From Pilaira anomala (lineage: Eukaryota > Mucoromycota > Mucoromycetes > Mucorales > Mucoraceae), in NCBI GenBank assembly GCA_025716855.1, contig JAIXMQ010000112.1, positions 1 through 59,501 on the forward strand: a stretch of DNA of 59,501 nucleotides, in the 5' to 3' direction. The position numbers and the translations under genes were made by a program. Positions 11,248 through 22,999 of the stretch are shown here, in pieces. A model generated the notes under the pieces. That model was given only the letters and a program-made list of their open reading frames with translations. It had not been told where the DNA came from and did no database searches. How positions within the stretch are numbered: the first letter of the stretch is position 1; each line of letters begins with the position of its first letter.

Positions 11248-11525
11248 ATGGAAAGACAAACCACGCTTATATCCAACTACTTGAAGCTTCATAACAAACC
11301 CACTTTCAAACATTTTATTAAAAATAATGAGAAGAAAATTGAGGATATATCTGTAAAACTACTGCCAATTGACACAGCTATACAATTAGAAAGAGGATGG
11401 GCAAAAGCCTACAACAATACTACAATTATTGTAAGACCAGGAAAAGCACTGGCAAAAAAGTAAGTGCGAATCACTTCAGCTCTTTTAACTTTTTTTAACT
11501 CCCATTTAGGATCAGAAAAAACTAG
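11248..11525 (+). CDS. Small uncharacterised protein, possibly spliced
   Basis: ATG at 11248 (MERQTTLISNYLKL...) opens a frame that reaches a GTAAGTG donor at 11460 after 212 nt. An acceptor at 11508-11509 would add five residues (KIRKN) and a TAG at 11523-11525, giving 75 aa; without splicing the frame ends at 11461-11463. The product is basic, with no domain I know. It may be a remnant associated with the transposon just downstream rather than a working gene. Confidence 0.3.
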
Positions 11526-11770
11526 CCCCACATTTAAGTACATTCATCAAGTTGTAACTGCTAAAGTACGACTATTCATATCATATATCAAGTAGGCACA
11601 CTAACACGCTTTAATAAATTATAGAAAAAAGCAATTCGTTCTATGAAGTACTGGGTTTCCCACCTTAATTTCCAAAAATGAACGTAATTTTTCCAAAAGT
11701 GGTTACTAATTTTTCCAAAAATAAGCACTTATTTTTATCAAAACCTGTTACTATTTTTACAAAAAATAAA

Positions 11771-12927
11771 ATGAACATCGACACACTTATGAGAGACATG
11801 ACTATTGAAGAGGAAGCTGACATAGCAACCGAAGAGGCCTATGTTAACTTATATCAAAAGTAAAATGAACCCGACGAAGAGGACGCTATTACCGCAATGG
11901 AGTGTGATGAAGAATTAGCTGAAGAATTAGGTGTAGATTTAGAAGAAGAATTAGAAAAAGAAAGTAAAGTAGAGGAGTCCTTAGAAAACGTAAATGCACG
12001 CGTAAAAGAGTACTTTGAAGCTCATTTAAATCAACCAGAGCTGAAGCAAGAAAGTGGTGGGAAAAAAAACTATACAGGAAGTATACTGATGAACAAATTG
12101 ACCTGTTTATTTGACTTAATTTCTGCAGAATCTGATGTCAAGTCAGCTTGTTTGAGTACTGGTATCGCCTTGTGGTCTGGATACAAATATAGAAAAACAT
12201 TTAGAGAAGATCCAGAAAACGGGCTTATTCGTAGAAAAAAAAGAGAGGTAGAAAAGGATCTTTGTTTAAGCTGCAACAACGACATGCTGAGTGGATTATC
12301 ATGTATATTGACGAAAATACAACAGCAGTACTTGAACAGATTAGATCCGATCTTTGTAAACAGTTTGAAGACGAAAGTCTCACTTTAAGTCGATCTGCAC
12401 TTCACAGATTTATGCGAACTGTTTGTGCTCTTTCCATGAAAAGATTAGAAAAAATCCCAGCCAGAAGAAATCATATCGAAGTGATTGAACAAAGAAAAAC
12501 AGAAGTAAAAAAATGGATAGCTGATGAAAATATGGACTTTCAAAAAAAAAAATTGTGTTTTTATAGATGAGGCTGGATTCAATATCAATATCACCCGTAA
12601 TAGAGGATGGTCGAAAAGAGACACACCTGCCAAAGCAATTGTCCCTACTGCTCGCAGTACTTCGATTACCATCCTGGGCGCAATTTCAGTTGATGGTGTT
12701 ATCGATATCTCGCTAAGAAAACCTACATCATCTGTTGGCATTAAGAAAGAAAAATAGATGGTAAAGAAGTGAAGGCCAACGGTCTAAACCCTCTTGATTC
12801 CGGTGATTTATTAACGTCCAGAATTATGGATTCTGTCTCGAAGGTTACTTCGGGTGATTGTAAAGGCTGGATTAGACATTCTGTATCTTTCTTTCCTCGA
12901 TGTATTGCAAAAGAAAACATGCTTTAA
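11771..12927 (+). pseudogene. IS630/Tc1-mariner-type transposase remnant with the DDE core deleted
   Basis: Fragments of one transposase appear in order. First comes an acidic N-terminus (from about 11771, with an in-frame TAA at 11861-11863), then a helix-turn-helix-like region near 12100-12240 and a segment around 12280-12500. The first catalytic-Asp motif, FIDEAGFN, lies near 12562, followed by GAISVDGVIDIS near 12680 and a C-terminal segment with GWIRHSVSFFPRC near 12870. The block that normally holds the second Asp (MDNAPIH-like) and the third acidic residue (LNPIE-like) is absent: sequence jumps from the KEVKANG-like part straight to the C-terminal helices at about 12785. Frameshifts sit at A-runs near 12236, 12545 and 12750. 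It cannot encode an active enzyme. Its last frame ends in TAA 12925-12927, in phase with the orphan gene that follows. Confidence 0.7.
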
Positions 12928-14228
12928 GTTTTGGCTGACGACAATGATGATGATATTGATGAACAGAAAGAAGCCAAAGTTTCGCTCAAATCAATAATGC
13001 TGAAGAACATAAGAAGTCTTAAGCTGGGCAGTTCGGCTGGTGAAATAGAATTCTTAAAGCTGATTAATTCCTCCTGTATCAACTTAATAAGCAATAAACA
13101 TGTAGAATTGTATCAAGAAGTCATTCCATCAAAAACTTTTCAAAAAATTTGGAGAACATGCAATACCAACAAATACGAATACCAAGCCACTTGTCAAGAA
13201 AAAACAAAAGAATTGATAAATAACTTATTTGATTATTTAAAACAGTTCCAATTCGAGTAAGTGTGAAGTAAAGGAATTGGGGAGGGGGCATATATGATTA
13301 TAAAGGTCTTTTTCTTATGACAACATTTAGTGAAAACATTACCCGTATCTTAATATACTTAGATAATGAAAAGGCAAAAATCACAGACAAAGAATCTGAA
13401 AAATATAAAATTTTATGTATTATTAACTCCCTGTAAGTATACCAGCCAAAGTCTTGATATACATTTTTTTTAATTTGGCATTTACAATGTAGAGTGAAAA
13501 GCTTTAAAGTATACAAGAATGAACAGAATTTATCAGAAGCTACTCATGTTAGAATGTTTTCCCAATTGCTTGATGACCTATTAATGAATGATGCCAGCAT
13601 TACCTTTTACGACGGAGAAACAGTATCACAATCAACAAAAAGAATGAAGATACTTACGGAGGATGAATCCGAATACGGCCGCCGAATTGATTTGATTGTG
13701 AAAAGTAAAGAAGCTGAAGAACAATATGACCTGTGCTCAAATAAATTTAAGAAGACAAATGTTTCAATTGATGTACTTACTCATCAACAGAGTAAAAATC
13801 TCCGCATAAATGCCTGTATTTCCAACGACATCAATCTTCTCCTTGGCAACACCAGCACTCGTATCAATTATTTTGGCTTTTCTGGAAGACAAGCTTATGT
13901 ATCTCAACTGTTTAACTTTGATGGCTGTTTCGTAGCGTACAAAGTTGGTTCGTTCACTATCCCCAAAGATCTTATTGGATTAGACCAGTTCCGTTTTTCC
14001 TTGATCACTTTATACAACTGGAAGAAGTATACCATAGACAATGGAAGAAAAGTAATTGTCCAACTATCAAAGTCTGAAGAAAAATATGGTCTTATTGATG
14101 TAAGCAACAATATTCTTGATTATTGTCCATCACCCCTGCACAGGAACACTATTAGTAATGTGTCGGTGGTTTTTTCTCCGTCCAAAGGCCAAAAAAGAAT
14201 AAGACCTGCTGTCTTTGTTGAAGATTAA
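12928..14228 (+). CDS. Orphan-family protein with a PD-(D/E)XK-like signature (5' end unclear)
   Basis: Three exons keep one frame: up to 13256, 13331-13432 and 13493-14228, giving at least 388 codons. Donors are GTAAGTG and GTAAGTA, acceptors TTTAG and GTAG. The 5' end is uncertain: the frame is open from a stop at 12925-12927 belonging to the upstream transposase, and the first in-frame Met lies near 12994; an upstream exon may splice to the AG at 12926-12927... region. Visible motifs are EYGRRIDLIV near residue 210 of the joined frame, then DLCSNKFKK and QQSKNLRINA about 15 and 40 residues later. The C-terminal half has YGFSGR-like and YNWKKY segments. The spacing of R-I-D and x-F-K resembles a PD-(D/E)XK nuclease core, but the usual Glu is Lys here. 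A second, broken copy at about 27985-28910 keeps the Glu. I associate the family with Mucoromycota genomes; its function is unknown. Confidence 0.65.
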
Positions 14229-14345
14229 GTCTTTGCGTTATTCATATCATCATTAAACATAGTACTATTTTTAAATATGTATAGCTTTGATTTTTACTCT
14301 TATAACTAACTAGTATAATAAAGAATTTTTAAAAAAAAAATAAAG

Positions 14346-14513
14346 ATGTGCACTCAATTTAACGGTGTTTTTTCAGAAATTTTGAGTACCATTGAATCGA
14401 ACGGTCGCTGTATTCGGCAAATGGAAACAATGAGCTCCAAACAGCAGAAGAAATTTCATCGAGAGGCGTTTCGGGGTTTGGGTAAGTACTTTGGCTATGA
14501 GCTTATTACTTGA
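14346..14513 (+). CDS. Small uncharacterised open frame, 55 aa
   Basis: ATG at 14346 gives MCTQFNGVFSEIL... and ends TGA at 14511-14513. The residue mix is protein-like (SKQQKKFHREAFRGLG) and a GTAAGT donor at 14482 suggests that it may be the first exon of a gene whose other exons are lost or unrecognised. No family is evident. Confidence 0.25.
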   Translation: MCTQFNGVFSEILSTIESNGRCIRQMETMSSKQQKKFHREAFRGLGKYFGYELIT

Positions 14514-14635
14514 AGAAATTACTACATATTTATCTTGAATTTATTGATGACCTCTAAAAAAATATCCATAATATATGAGTGTCATATGTAGTAGGCAGAG
14601 TAAATGATTGTTCCTCACGATACATGTATACACCA

Positions 14636-15090
14636 TTTTTAAGATCCATTTGCATCCGCAGTAATACGACCGTTGTACCTTTATAAAACAAATATGATAA
14701 GAAGATAATATAATACCGCTATTCTATAGTCTTACCTTGCACGAGAACACCAAGGGTCACTGCTTCGTACTCTTTTTTGGCACGGTAGAGGCATAGATGC
14801 AATTGACGTTTCATCATTTCCAATACACGCATTATGTCTCCTCAAGTAGGGCTTGAGAAACACCAGGCGTCTTCATTTCTCCACAACCTACTTCCACAAT
14901 CTCTTCTTGCTGTTGATAATAGAAAGTGATGTCAATATCATCTTTCTGTATAAAAATCCAAGAAGTGTTGTCAAACTCAACTTATACTCGGTCGTGAGCA
15001 GAGAACAACGGACATAAGAATGTAGAAATAGATAAAGCAGCCTGACTTAATTCCGATCCTTTGGATTTAACTCTTGGTTTACCATGTGTA
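14636..15090 (-). pseudogene. Second orphan-family fragment (GEMKTPG type)
   Basis: On the minus strand, pieces read KGSELSQAAL..., ...VGCGEMKTPGVSQ..., then after a frameshift near 14835, RVLEMMKRQLHL and AVTLGVLVQG. An apparent intron at about 14735-14685 joins this to TTVVLLRMQMD. The order of motifs (GEVK/GEMK, then 'MKRQLHL', then 'FGV..QG') is one I associate with uncharacterised Mucoromycota proteins. The E-x-K element could again be nuclease-like, but that is inference. In-frame stops and the shift show that it is broken. Confidence 0.45.
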
Positions 15091-15187
15091 GTAATTAAGT
15101 GAAGGCGATGGTATTATTGAGAGCCATTTGTTCCAAGGTTGTGGTGAGATATACAGTTTTCGTTTTTGCATAGCTCGTTTAAAGGGA

Positions 15188-16575
15188 TAAAATATGTAAA
15201 AGCAAGGTATTTAACATTAAGCCAACAAAAAAGAAAAATCGCACTTATCATTGACAACGTTGACGCTACATAGTGTATATCCAAGTAGAAAAAAAAAATA
15301 AGCATGAAGAAAAAGCTGAAACAAAAATAGATCCTGTTCAAGTTGAACAATACGAAAGGTAAAAATAACTTGCATAAGTAAGCAGATCTATAAAAAGCGT
15401 AAATGAAGAGGCTGATATTATTTGCTTTCTTTTTTATCCTTAGTATTCAGATTTATAAAGATCGTAAGAATGATAAAGTCTTTAAGTGAGTCAACATCAA
15501 AAACAAAAACACTATCACTGCTATACATAGTATGGGTGGTGATGGTAATTGTGGTTTCCATCGTGTAAGGTTCGGTCTTTCTCGTGATCAAAATAGATGG
15601 CCTGAAATAAAACAAAAAAAAATGCTGGAGGTTTATAACCAATACCAATCCTCTTTGCACAATGCACATCTTTCTCTACTAAAGTTTTAAACCAAGACTC
15701 TAGAAACAAAGTTATAGAAGCATTGGAATGGACTAGTCTCTCACAAAGGTAAAATAACCTACGAGTATATACTAGCTCTTTTTTCTCAGTCGTATTTCTT
15801 TATTTTACTCTAGACATTAAAGAAATGAATGCTATACACAACTCAGCAAATGCATATAATAGATTTTAAGATAACATAAAGCCAAGACATTTTATACTTG
15901 AAAGGTAAAAAAGTTATAGAGATGTTAACTTTGGGTAAAATACTGATACAGCTATTAGGCATCGCCATCGTTCGAAAATAGGAGGATGTTAACACGCTAA
16001 CTCATCCATTCTATCTATGGTGGCGAGGTATGTCTGTCTCTGGTGTTTATGTTCTCTTGATGTTAACCTATTATCTCCATGACAGTAAACTGGATGTCAA
16101 GAGCGCAACTGTGATGGGTAGACCAAGATATCTTGTCTCTTGAGAGAATATAGCTACACCTGTGAATAATACCTTGATTTAGTATTCTGTTGTTGCTGAC
16201 CACACGATCTTAAATAGGAGCTACATCATTAGACATTACTCATTATTCCGTTGAACTCAGTTCTATCAAGGTGTCCTAGAAAGTACTGAAGGACCAGGCC
16301 AGAAGAGGCGGCTTGACGAATGCAGAAACATTCACTTCAAGAGTTTGATGTATTCCCTAAATTCCTGGATAAATATGTATGTGGTCAAATTATCTTCTTA
16401 AAAGTGAGCAATTTATTCTGGAAATGCTGGGCAAGTTAGTTTCAAACATCTGATCAATTTGGTCTTATTTTTTTGGGCAATTTAACCGCACAAAAGTGTC
16501 AAAAAAGCGGGTGGTATTTTCAAGCATCTAGTAAATTGAGAGTGGAAACACAGTACATTTTGTTTCAAAAAACTA
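15188..16575 (+). pseudogene. Decayed OTU-protease-bearing element, right copy
   Basis: This is the inverted counterpart of the element at 8225-8728. The plus strand reads the OTU core MGGDGNCGFHRVRFGLSRD at about 15531-15587 and continues for about 35 more residues before a TAA. Upstream, KIDPVQVEQYER (near 15325) precedes an intron-like gap. The first ~440 bp (15188-15625) match the left copy; a further ~65 bp match at 16509-16575, so the left copy looks like a deletion derivative of this longer one. The intervening ~880 bp carry no motif that I recognise and contain stops in all frames. Asp and Cys of the OTU core are present, but the catalytic His region is not identifiable. Most likely a dead mobile-element gene. 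Confidence 0.55.
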
Positions 16576-16597
16576 TAGTTATCCACTTGTAAACATG

Positions 16598-16637
<40 letters not shown>

Positions 16638-18876
16638 CATGTGAAATAAATTGAAAGAAATTTTTTTTTTAAAAAAAAAAGAGAGTCTTTTATGTAAAAA
16701 GTAGAGAGAACAATATAGGTTGCAAGTTTATAAAAAAGTTTATTAGAATAGAATAATTGTTAATATATTAGGTTATTTACCCCCTTTTTGTACACACAAA
16801 AAATATTGACTTGAAACAAAGGTTTTATAAATCATTGATTCAGGCCAAAAAGCGCCTTTTTTTTTTTTAATTGGTCTTGATTATGAGTGTATAGCAAACA
16901 TATCAAATAATTACTTTCCAAGTTTCAAAAATAAAAATCATTTTATTCGAGTTGTTTGTGACCTATGAGCTATTAAGGTCGTAACTTGTCTTTATTTTAT
17001 TGATCGCTTTATTTGACTTTTTTTTCATTCGAAATAAAAAAAAACGCGATGGATCTCAAAGAATTGCCTATTGAAATTTTGCAATGAGACAACTGTCACC
17101 CTATTTCTTTTTTTTTTTAAAAAAAAAAACTCATGATGCTAACGTCTTTTGCAATTTAAGAAAAAAAAAAAGAACGGTAAGTTGTACCTGATCACTTTCG
17201 AACTGGTAACTAACTAGAGTTTCTTTACAGAAAACAGTGTTGTACAAGAAGGAGAAATTTAATTCGAAATATTTATCCTCTCTGTGTTTCTTTTTAGATA
17301 AAACTTGATACTAAGAGGCTGTCGACAAGAACCAAGAGAGAAAAAAATAGGACAAGCTTGACCGCTTCATTCTGTTGTTTACTAAACCTTTGCTTCCTGG
17401 AAAGGCTTCAGAAATCAATTGAAATTTAATAATGTATATCCTTCTACTAGATCTAACACCGTAGAAGTTGAGTGGAAATATGTTCTCTGAAAACAATTAC
17501 TAATACCAGTGAAAACTCGAAAGCTTTCCCAAACAAGAGAATTGTGATAGGTGAAATAACTCTATTCATGCACAATAAAATAAAAAAAAAATCATTTTCT
17601 GAAAGCAATTTTTTTTTTACATGTGATTGGATGCCAAGTGTTATTGATTCAGATCTTGATTAGTTTTGACTTTGATTACATATAAACATATCAAATATAA
17701 TTCATTGCCTAGTAATTCTTGTCTCAAAATAATATCTGGAGATGTTCTTCAGATATTCTTTGAAAGTTTAATTTGACGTCCAATGATAAGCTGTTATATG
17801 ATTTAAAGACTCTTTATACTTATAGTATTAGTAGATAACATCTGTTGTGACATTTTATATGTATACAAAAATCTCAACGCGTTTGATAATATTGATTTAC
17901 TAATTAAAAATCTTGATAGTAAAAAAGAAAAAAAAAAGAGATCTCAAGCCGTATTCTATCATTTAGATATACTGATTTTTTTTTAATATATATATATATA
18001 TATTGGCCATACAACTATTTATATAGGATTGCCAAAAATGGGTTGAAAGAGAAACTGATACCGTAAATAAATCTGCTTTAAATATGTAAATAATCACGGG
18101 AAGAGATCAGATTATACGATTTTTCTGTGGTACAGATCAACGAGATTCACTAAATCCTTAGGTAACCAGATTTGTGTATCATAAAAATGGTGAGAGCGTG
18201 CATGCATGGATTACCTAACACTATCTCTCTTTTCAATAATATCACAATCTTTTATCTAATTAGATATTCTTTTTTTAACCTGATAAATAGATATTGGACC
18301 TTTTTTTTTTAAAAAAAAAAAAGACATTATAACAACATCGTTTTAATTGCAAAGTACCCAAAGAAAGGACAAAGTACCTAGATACCGGGTTTAGTAGTAC
18401 AAAACAACATTTTTTTAAAATATTGTTTGTTAGAGTTTCTTTTCTCTCAGTGACTAGATTAGGGAGGGATTGTACTGAGTTATTAAAAAAGACGTAAATT
18501 CAAACCCAAGACCCTTTTTTTATAACATTTTCGCTAAATACTTTAAGCAATTATCCCAGATTCTACCTTTTTAATATTTTTTTTTTTTTTTGTCTGATGG
18601 GATTTGATAGCAGGTAAAAAAGGACGGGGATTCTAATCTAAATTAGCATATCTTTAGAATAAACGTAGATAACGCGTAATATGTATGTAAAAAAAAATGT
18701 ATATATTCTAAAGTAGCAATGCTGAGTAATTTATTTAATTACAATGTAAAATGGGAAAAAAAAGGGAAAGAAAATGATGATGTTTATATTTAAGAAAGAG
18801 GGAAAAAGGGATATAAGAAAAGTGCGTGTTTGATGTTATATATGCAAGAAAAAAAAAAGACAGAGAGAGAGAGCGA
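16576..18876. other. Gene-poor stretch rich in A/T runs
   Basis: No supportable gene. Features are a 39-nt A-run (16598-16636), perfect T(n)A(n) palindromes at 16661-16680, about 17108-17129 and 18301-18322, and a TA repeat near 17986-18002. A 12-codon start at 17049 resembles the beginning of an F-box protein but stops at once. Confidence 0.4.
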
Positions 18877-19227
18877 TTATTTATAAAGAGGAGGTAATTC
18901 AAGATTGAAATCTTTCAATGACTTCTTTTCATAGTAATGCTTTTCTTGAATGTATTGTAATTGTCGAAAGACTTGATATTCTTTTAATCTCATTTTTGTT
19001 TCTTCTTCACAGCGTCTTTCTTCTTCTTCTTTACAAGATTGTATAAGTTTAATCATATCAGGTTGTGAGTCAAATTGAGCCAAAAGATGGTTCCAGTTAT
19101 TAGAATTACATTTTCTTGTGGGTTCAAATTCTTCATCACTTATATCGGAAGATATGCTTTGTCTTCTTCCCATATAACCAGTTTCAAGTGGATGTAAATA
19201 AGTTGTATAGTTTGTTGTAGGAATCAT
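18877..19227 (-). CDS. Small conserved-looking hypothetical protein, 116 aa
   Basis: Uninterrupted frame from ATG 19227 to TAA 18877-18879. The N-terminus is polar with a GRRQSISSDISDEEFEP segment, which looks like a basic/acidic phosphorylation cluster. Residues about 65-105 are a charged amphipathic helix (CKEEEERRCEEETKMRLKE...), probably coiled coil, and the end is ELPPLYK. Codon usage and composition resemble the neighbouring real genes and the frame is not homopolymer-driven. No known domain. It is transcribed divergently from spc7 across about 820 bp. Confidence 0.6.
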   Translation of the reverse strand: MIPTTNYTTYLHPLETGYMGRRQSISSDISDEEFEPTRKCNSNNWNHLLAQFDSQPDMIKLIQSCKEEEERRCEEETKMRLKEYQVFRQLQYIQEKHYYEKKSLKDFNLELPPLYK

Positions 19228-20050
19228 AGTTTGATATATATGTATATGTAAATGAATTGAGTTTTTTTTTCTTGAAAAAAAAATATATATAATATTGAAA
19301 TGAAATTAAAAAAATTTGACGCTTTTTATACCCTATAAGTCCATCCATCCCAGGGGCGGAAAGAAGATTGTCAGACCCTTATTTTCCCGCTTTAATGCCC
19401 TCCTTTTTCACCTTTTATTGATTATAATCTATTGCGATTTTAAAATGGTGCCATTATTCAAATTCTCTCTCTTGATTTGATTGAAAGTTCAAACTGATAA
19501 AAATTATACATCCTGTCATGATCGCTTGATAGCTCTCACAATTTAATATTATAAAAAGTCAAGTAAAAAAAAATATATATATCTCTTATTTAATCATGAC
19601 ATTTTTTAACTGATAATTTAGTGTATGTTATAGACTGATTGGAAAGGCAATCAAAATCCCGCATCTTCCCGTGCAAAAGTCAAAAAAAAAAAAACGAGGG
19701 CGAAAAGGGAAAAAGACGATTTTTTTTATCTGGAACAAACTTTCTCCCTTATCTCTCCCCTTTTTTTCCACTTTGTTTCTGTGTATGAATTTTTTTTTTT
19801 TTTATAAACTGGACTCTTTCCCGTCTTTCATTATCCAATCCATCAGTGATCAATCTCATTTGCTGGGTTAGCTAATCCAGTCCCTTCTTTTTCCCAACTG
19901 AATTATTTTTTCCCTGAAAATATTGCTTCAATTACCTAATCAAATAATTCAGGACTGCTTTGCTTGATTACTTTTTTTTTTAAAAAAAAAAAAGCGTGTG
20001 TGTGTGTGTGTGTGTATTCTTATGTTGCACCTATTTTTCTTAAAAGTATC
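19228..20050. promoter_or_regulatory. Divergent intergenic region upstream of spc7
   Basis: Contains the promoters of the 116-aa gene (-) and spc7 (+). Visible are a T10A12 palindrome at 19972-19993 followed by a TG repeat (about 19996-20014), and several T-runs. No RNA gene or defined factor site is recognisable. Confidence 0.35.
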
Positions 20051-22057
20051 ATGTCTTTAAAGAGAACTGCAGACCAACTTGACGACGTTTTTAATACTAC
20101 CAAAGTAAAATAAAAGAATAAACACGCATTTTTATTTCTGTTTAGTATTGTTTTTTAAAAAATTATTATTCTTTTTATGTATCTGTTTAGTCTCCTAGAA
20201 GAAGTATATTAAGAGGAGCAGAATCACCATTACGTTTTAGTTCATCATTTTATTCTCAAGAACCAGGGTAAATTATTATTTATTTTTTAATAAATAACCC
20301 TTTTTTTTTAAAAAAAAACAAAATATATACTTTATAGAAGCGACCAAAGAAGAGTTAGTTTTGCTCCTGATGCTAACTTTAGGTATATTTACTTCAAAAA
20401 AAAAAAAGTTTGGTTTTTTTAAAAAACGTAAATAACTTATTCATTTCTTAGACTATTTGACCAAACCCAATCTCCTAACGCCTCCATGCGTTTTGAAGCA
20501 ACTAATATGACTGAAGAAGTTCATATTACAGATAGTATTCCGCGTTTAATTGATGAAGACGAGCCAAGCATGTTATTAAACGACTTGATAGATTCTCCTT
20601 CAAGGTAAAAAAAAAAAAAAAAAAAAAAGAAACGCACATATACTTTTTTGTATACCAATGATTCACATTTATTATTAGTTCCTTTTTCAGAAGACCATCC
20701 CCTTCTCCTTTTAGCAACAGATCAAGGTAAATTTCAACTAAAATCCTGTTTGAAAACAACAAAATGTGTTTTAATTCTGTTATTAGACGACCTGATTTAT
20801 TTGGAAGTCCCAGAAGCCCAGTGACGCGAGCGGGCGGTACACCACCTACACTTTTATCTCGAGTAAGCAATGATGGTGATTTAACTGATTATTTACATAC
20901 GATGCCTAGAGGAAGAATTAATATTTTTGAAGAGGATGATGATGACGATGAAGAAGAAGAAATACAAGACCATAACAGAAATGGATCTCCACAACATCAT
21001 TATCATGACGATAGAGATGAAGACGAGGAAGATATGGTTATCACTCAACCCATTCCTACCGAAACGCATTCAAAAGATGATAGTATCAACATGACTCAAT
21101 CCCAAACTCATTCAGATAGCGATGATATGATTTTTACTCAACCAATTCCTAAAAATATTTATTCTGACGATGAAAGTGCTATACAAAGATCGCCTATTCG
21201 AAGACCACTAAGATCACCTATTCGAAGACCACTTAAATCACCTATCAGAACTCCACAAGCATCACCACTGAGATCAACTTTCAGAATTCCACAAGCATCA
21301 CCCATCAGAACTCCACAAGCATCACCTATAAGACCTCCACAAAGATCACCCATACGAACTCTACTAAGATCACCATTACGAGCATCTTTAGGTACACCAC
21401 CTGGAGAGCCTTCATATGCATCTCAGAATATATCATTAGGAACCCCATTGAGAACCTCAGCACGAAATTCAGTTACATCACCAGCACGAAGCACGATACG
21501 AACACCTCAAAGAACCTCAACATCTTCAAATACACATCTTCGACCCACTACACGTCCTCCTTCTGCTTCACCTAGATCGTTTTATTTACATAGTGGACAG
21601 AGTATTGAAGCAGATCCTTTATTAGGTGAAGTTGAAGAAATGTTAGGTAAGAGAAAAAACAATAGAGATATGTATGTATAATACTTATATAAGCCTAATC
21701 GATGTTTTTTGAACGACAATTAGATCATTATGATTCACAAAATGATATTGTAAGAAAGTTATATACTTGTATCTTAACCTTTTGTTTTGACTGACCATGA
21801 TTTTACTTTATTAGACTGTAGAAAAGCCTAAAATGTCATTATCGAGTTTTCTTTCGCTTGCAGGCATCACATTTCCTACCTATAATTTAGAAAATACCGA
21901 AATTGCATATCGCGATCTATCATTTGGTAAAAGTTTGATGTGAAAAAAAAAGGAAAACTGATCTTAACTTTAAAATTTTTTAGATGTACCTGAATCTGAA
22001 AGTGAACAAATAGTTTCTACCGCTACATTACCTGAAATACATCTTTATCAAAAGGTA

Positions 22058-22097
<40 letters not shown>

Positions 22098-22999
22098 TTG
22101 ACTGTATTATTTTATTCAATTCTATTTACAAAAAAACTCCTGTTATAGGCATGCCAACAATTAATTGCATCTATAAAAAGAAGCGACGAAACCATAGAGA
22201 ATATTGATGAAACAGTGAGTAAAGTGAACCCCCAACTATTTACAGAATACATGGAAGGAACCGCACAAACACAACTCAACATTCAAGAGCAATTAAAGGA
22301 TATAAAAAATTACAGTATGCATCGATCCAAACAAGAATGGTTAACGCTATTCACAGAAGCTTTACGGGATTTTCCAACATCTTTAAAGGATATGCGAGAT
22401 AGATTACAGACGTATCGTGAATTAGAACAGTATGTGGGTGACAAACTGGTTGAAATCAAGGCATACAGTACAAAAATGTCCGAGATCTTTCATCATTACC
22501 GACAAAAAGAACAAGAATATCAAATGGTAGATCGCGATCGATTAAATATACTCTTGTCAGAAATTCAAGTACAAAAAGAAGTTTATCAGGATTTAAAAAA
22601 ATCGGCTGACAGTTTAGAAGAAAATGTACAAAAGTTAAAAGATGAAGATCAGGCATTAGAATCTGAAATACAAGAATTAAATTACTTATTAAAGGAAATA
22701 GAAGAGACGATGGAACAAAATCAGTGTATTACAATGGACGATTTTAAGAATGCAAAGATGGAGTACGATCAATTTTCAAAAATGTTTGGTTGGAAAGTGA
22801 GAGAAATGAATGATACCATACTTCATCTGGAAATTGATATTGGCGTTGATATTATCACGGATTTACAAAAATTAAATAGACATCATTCGAATGCGGTTGT
22901 TTGTAGAATATCAAGTGCTAGAGAAGAGAGATTAGGTCCTTTAGCTGAATTAATGAACGCTTTTTCTGTTGCAGTTAAAAATGTTTGGAATAAGCATGA

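Noticed and set aside
17049..17087. Start resembling an F-box protein (MDLKELPIEILQ)
   Set aside because: Stops after 12 codons and nothing F-box-like follows in any frame.
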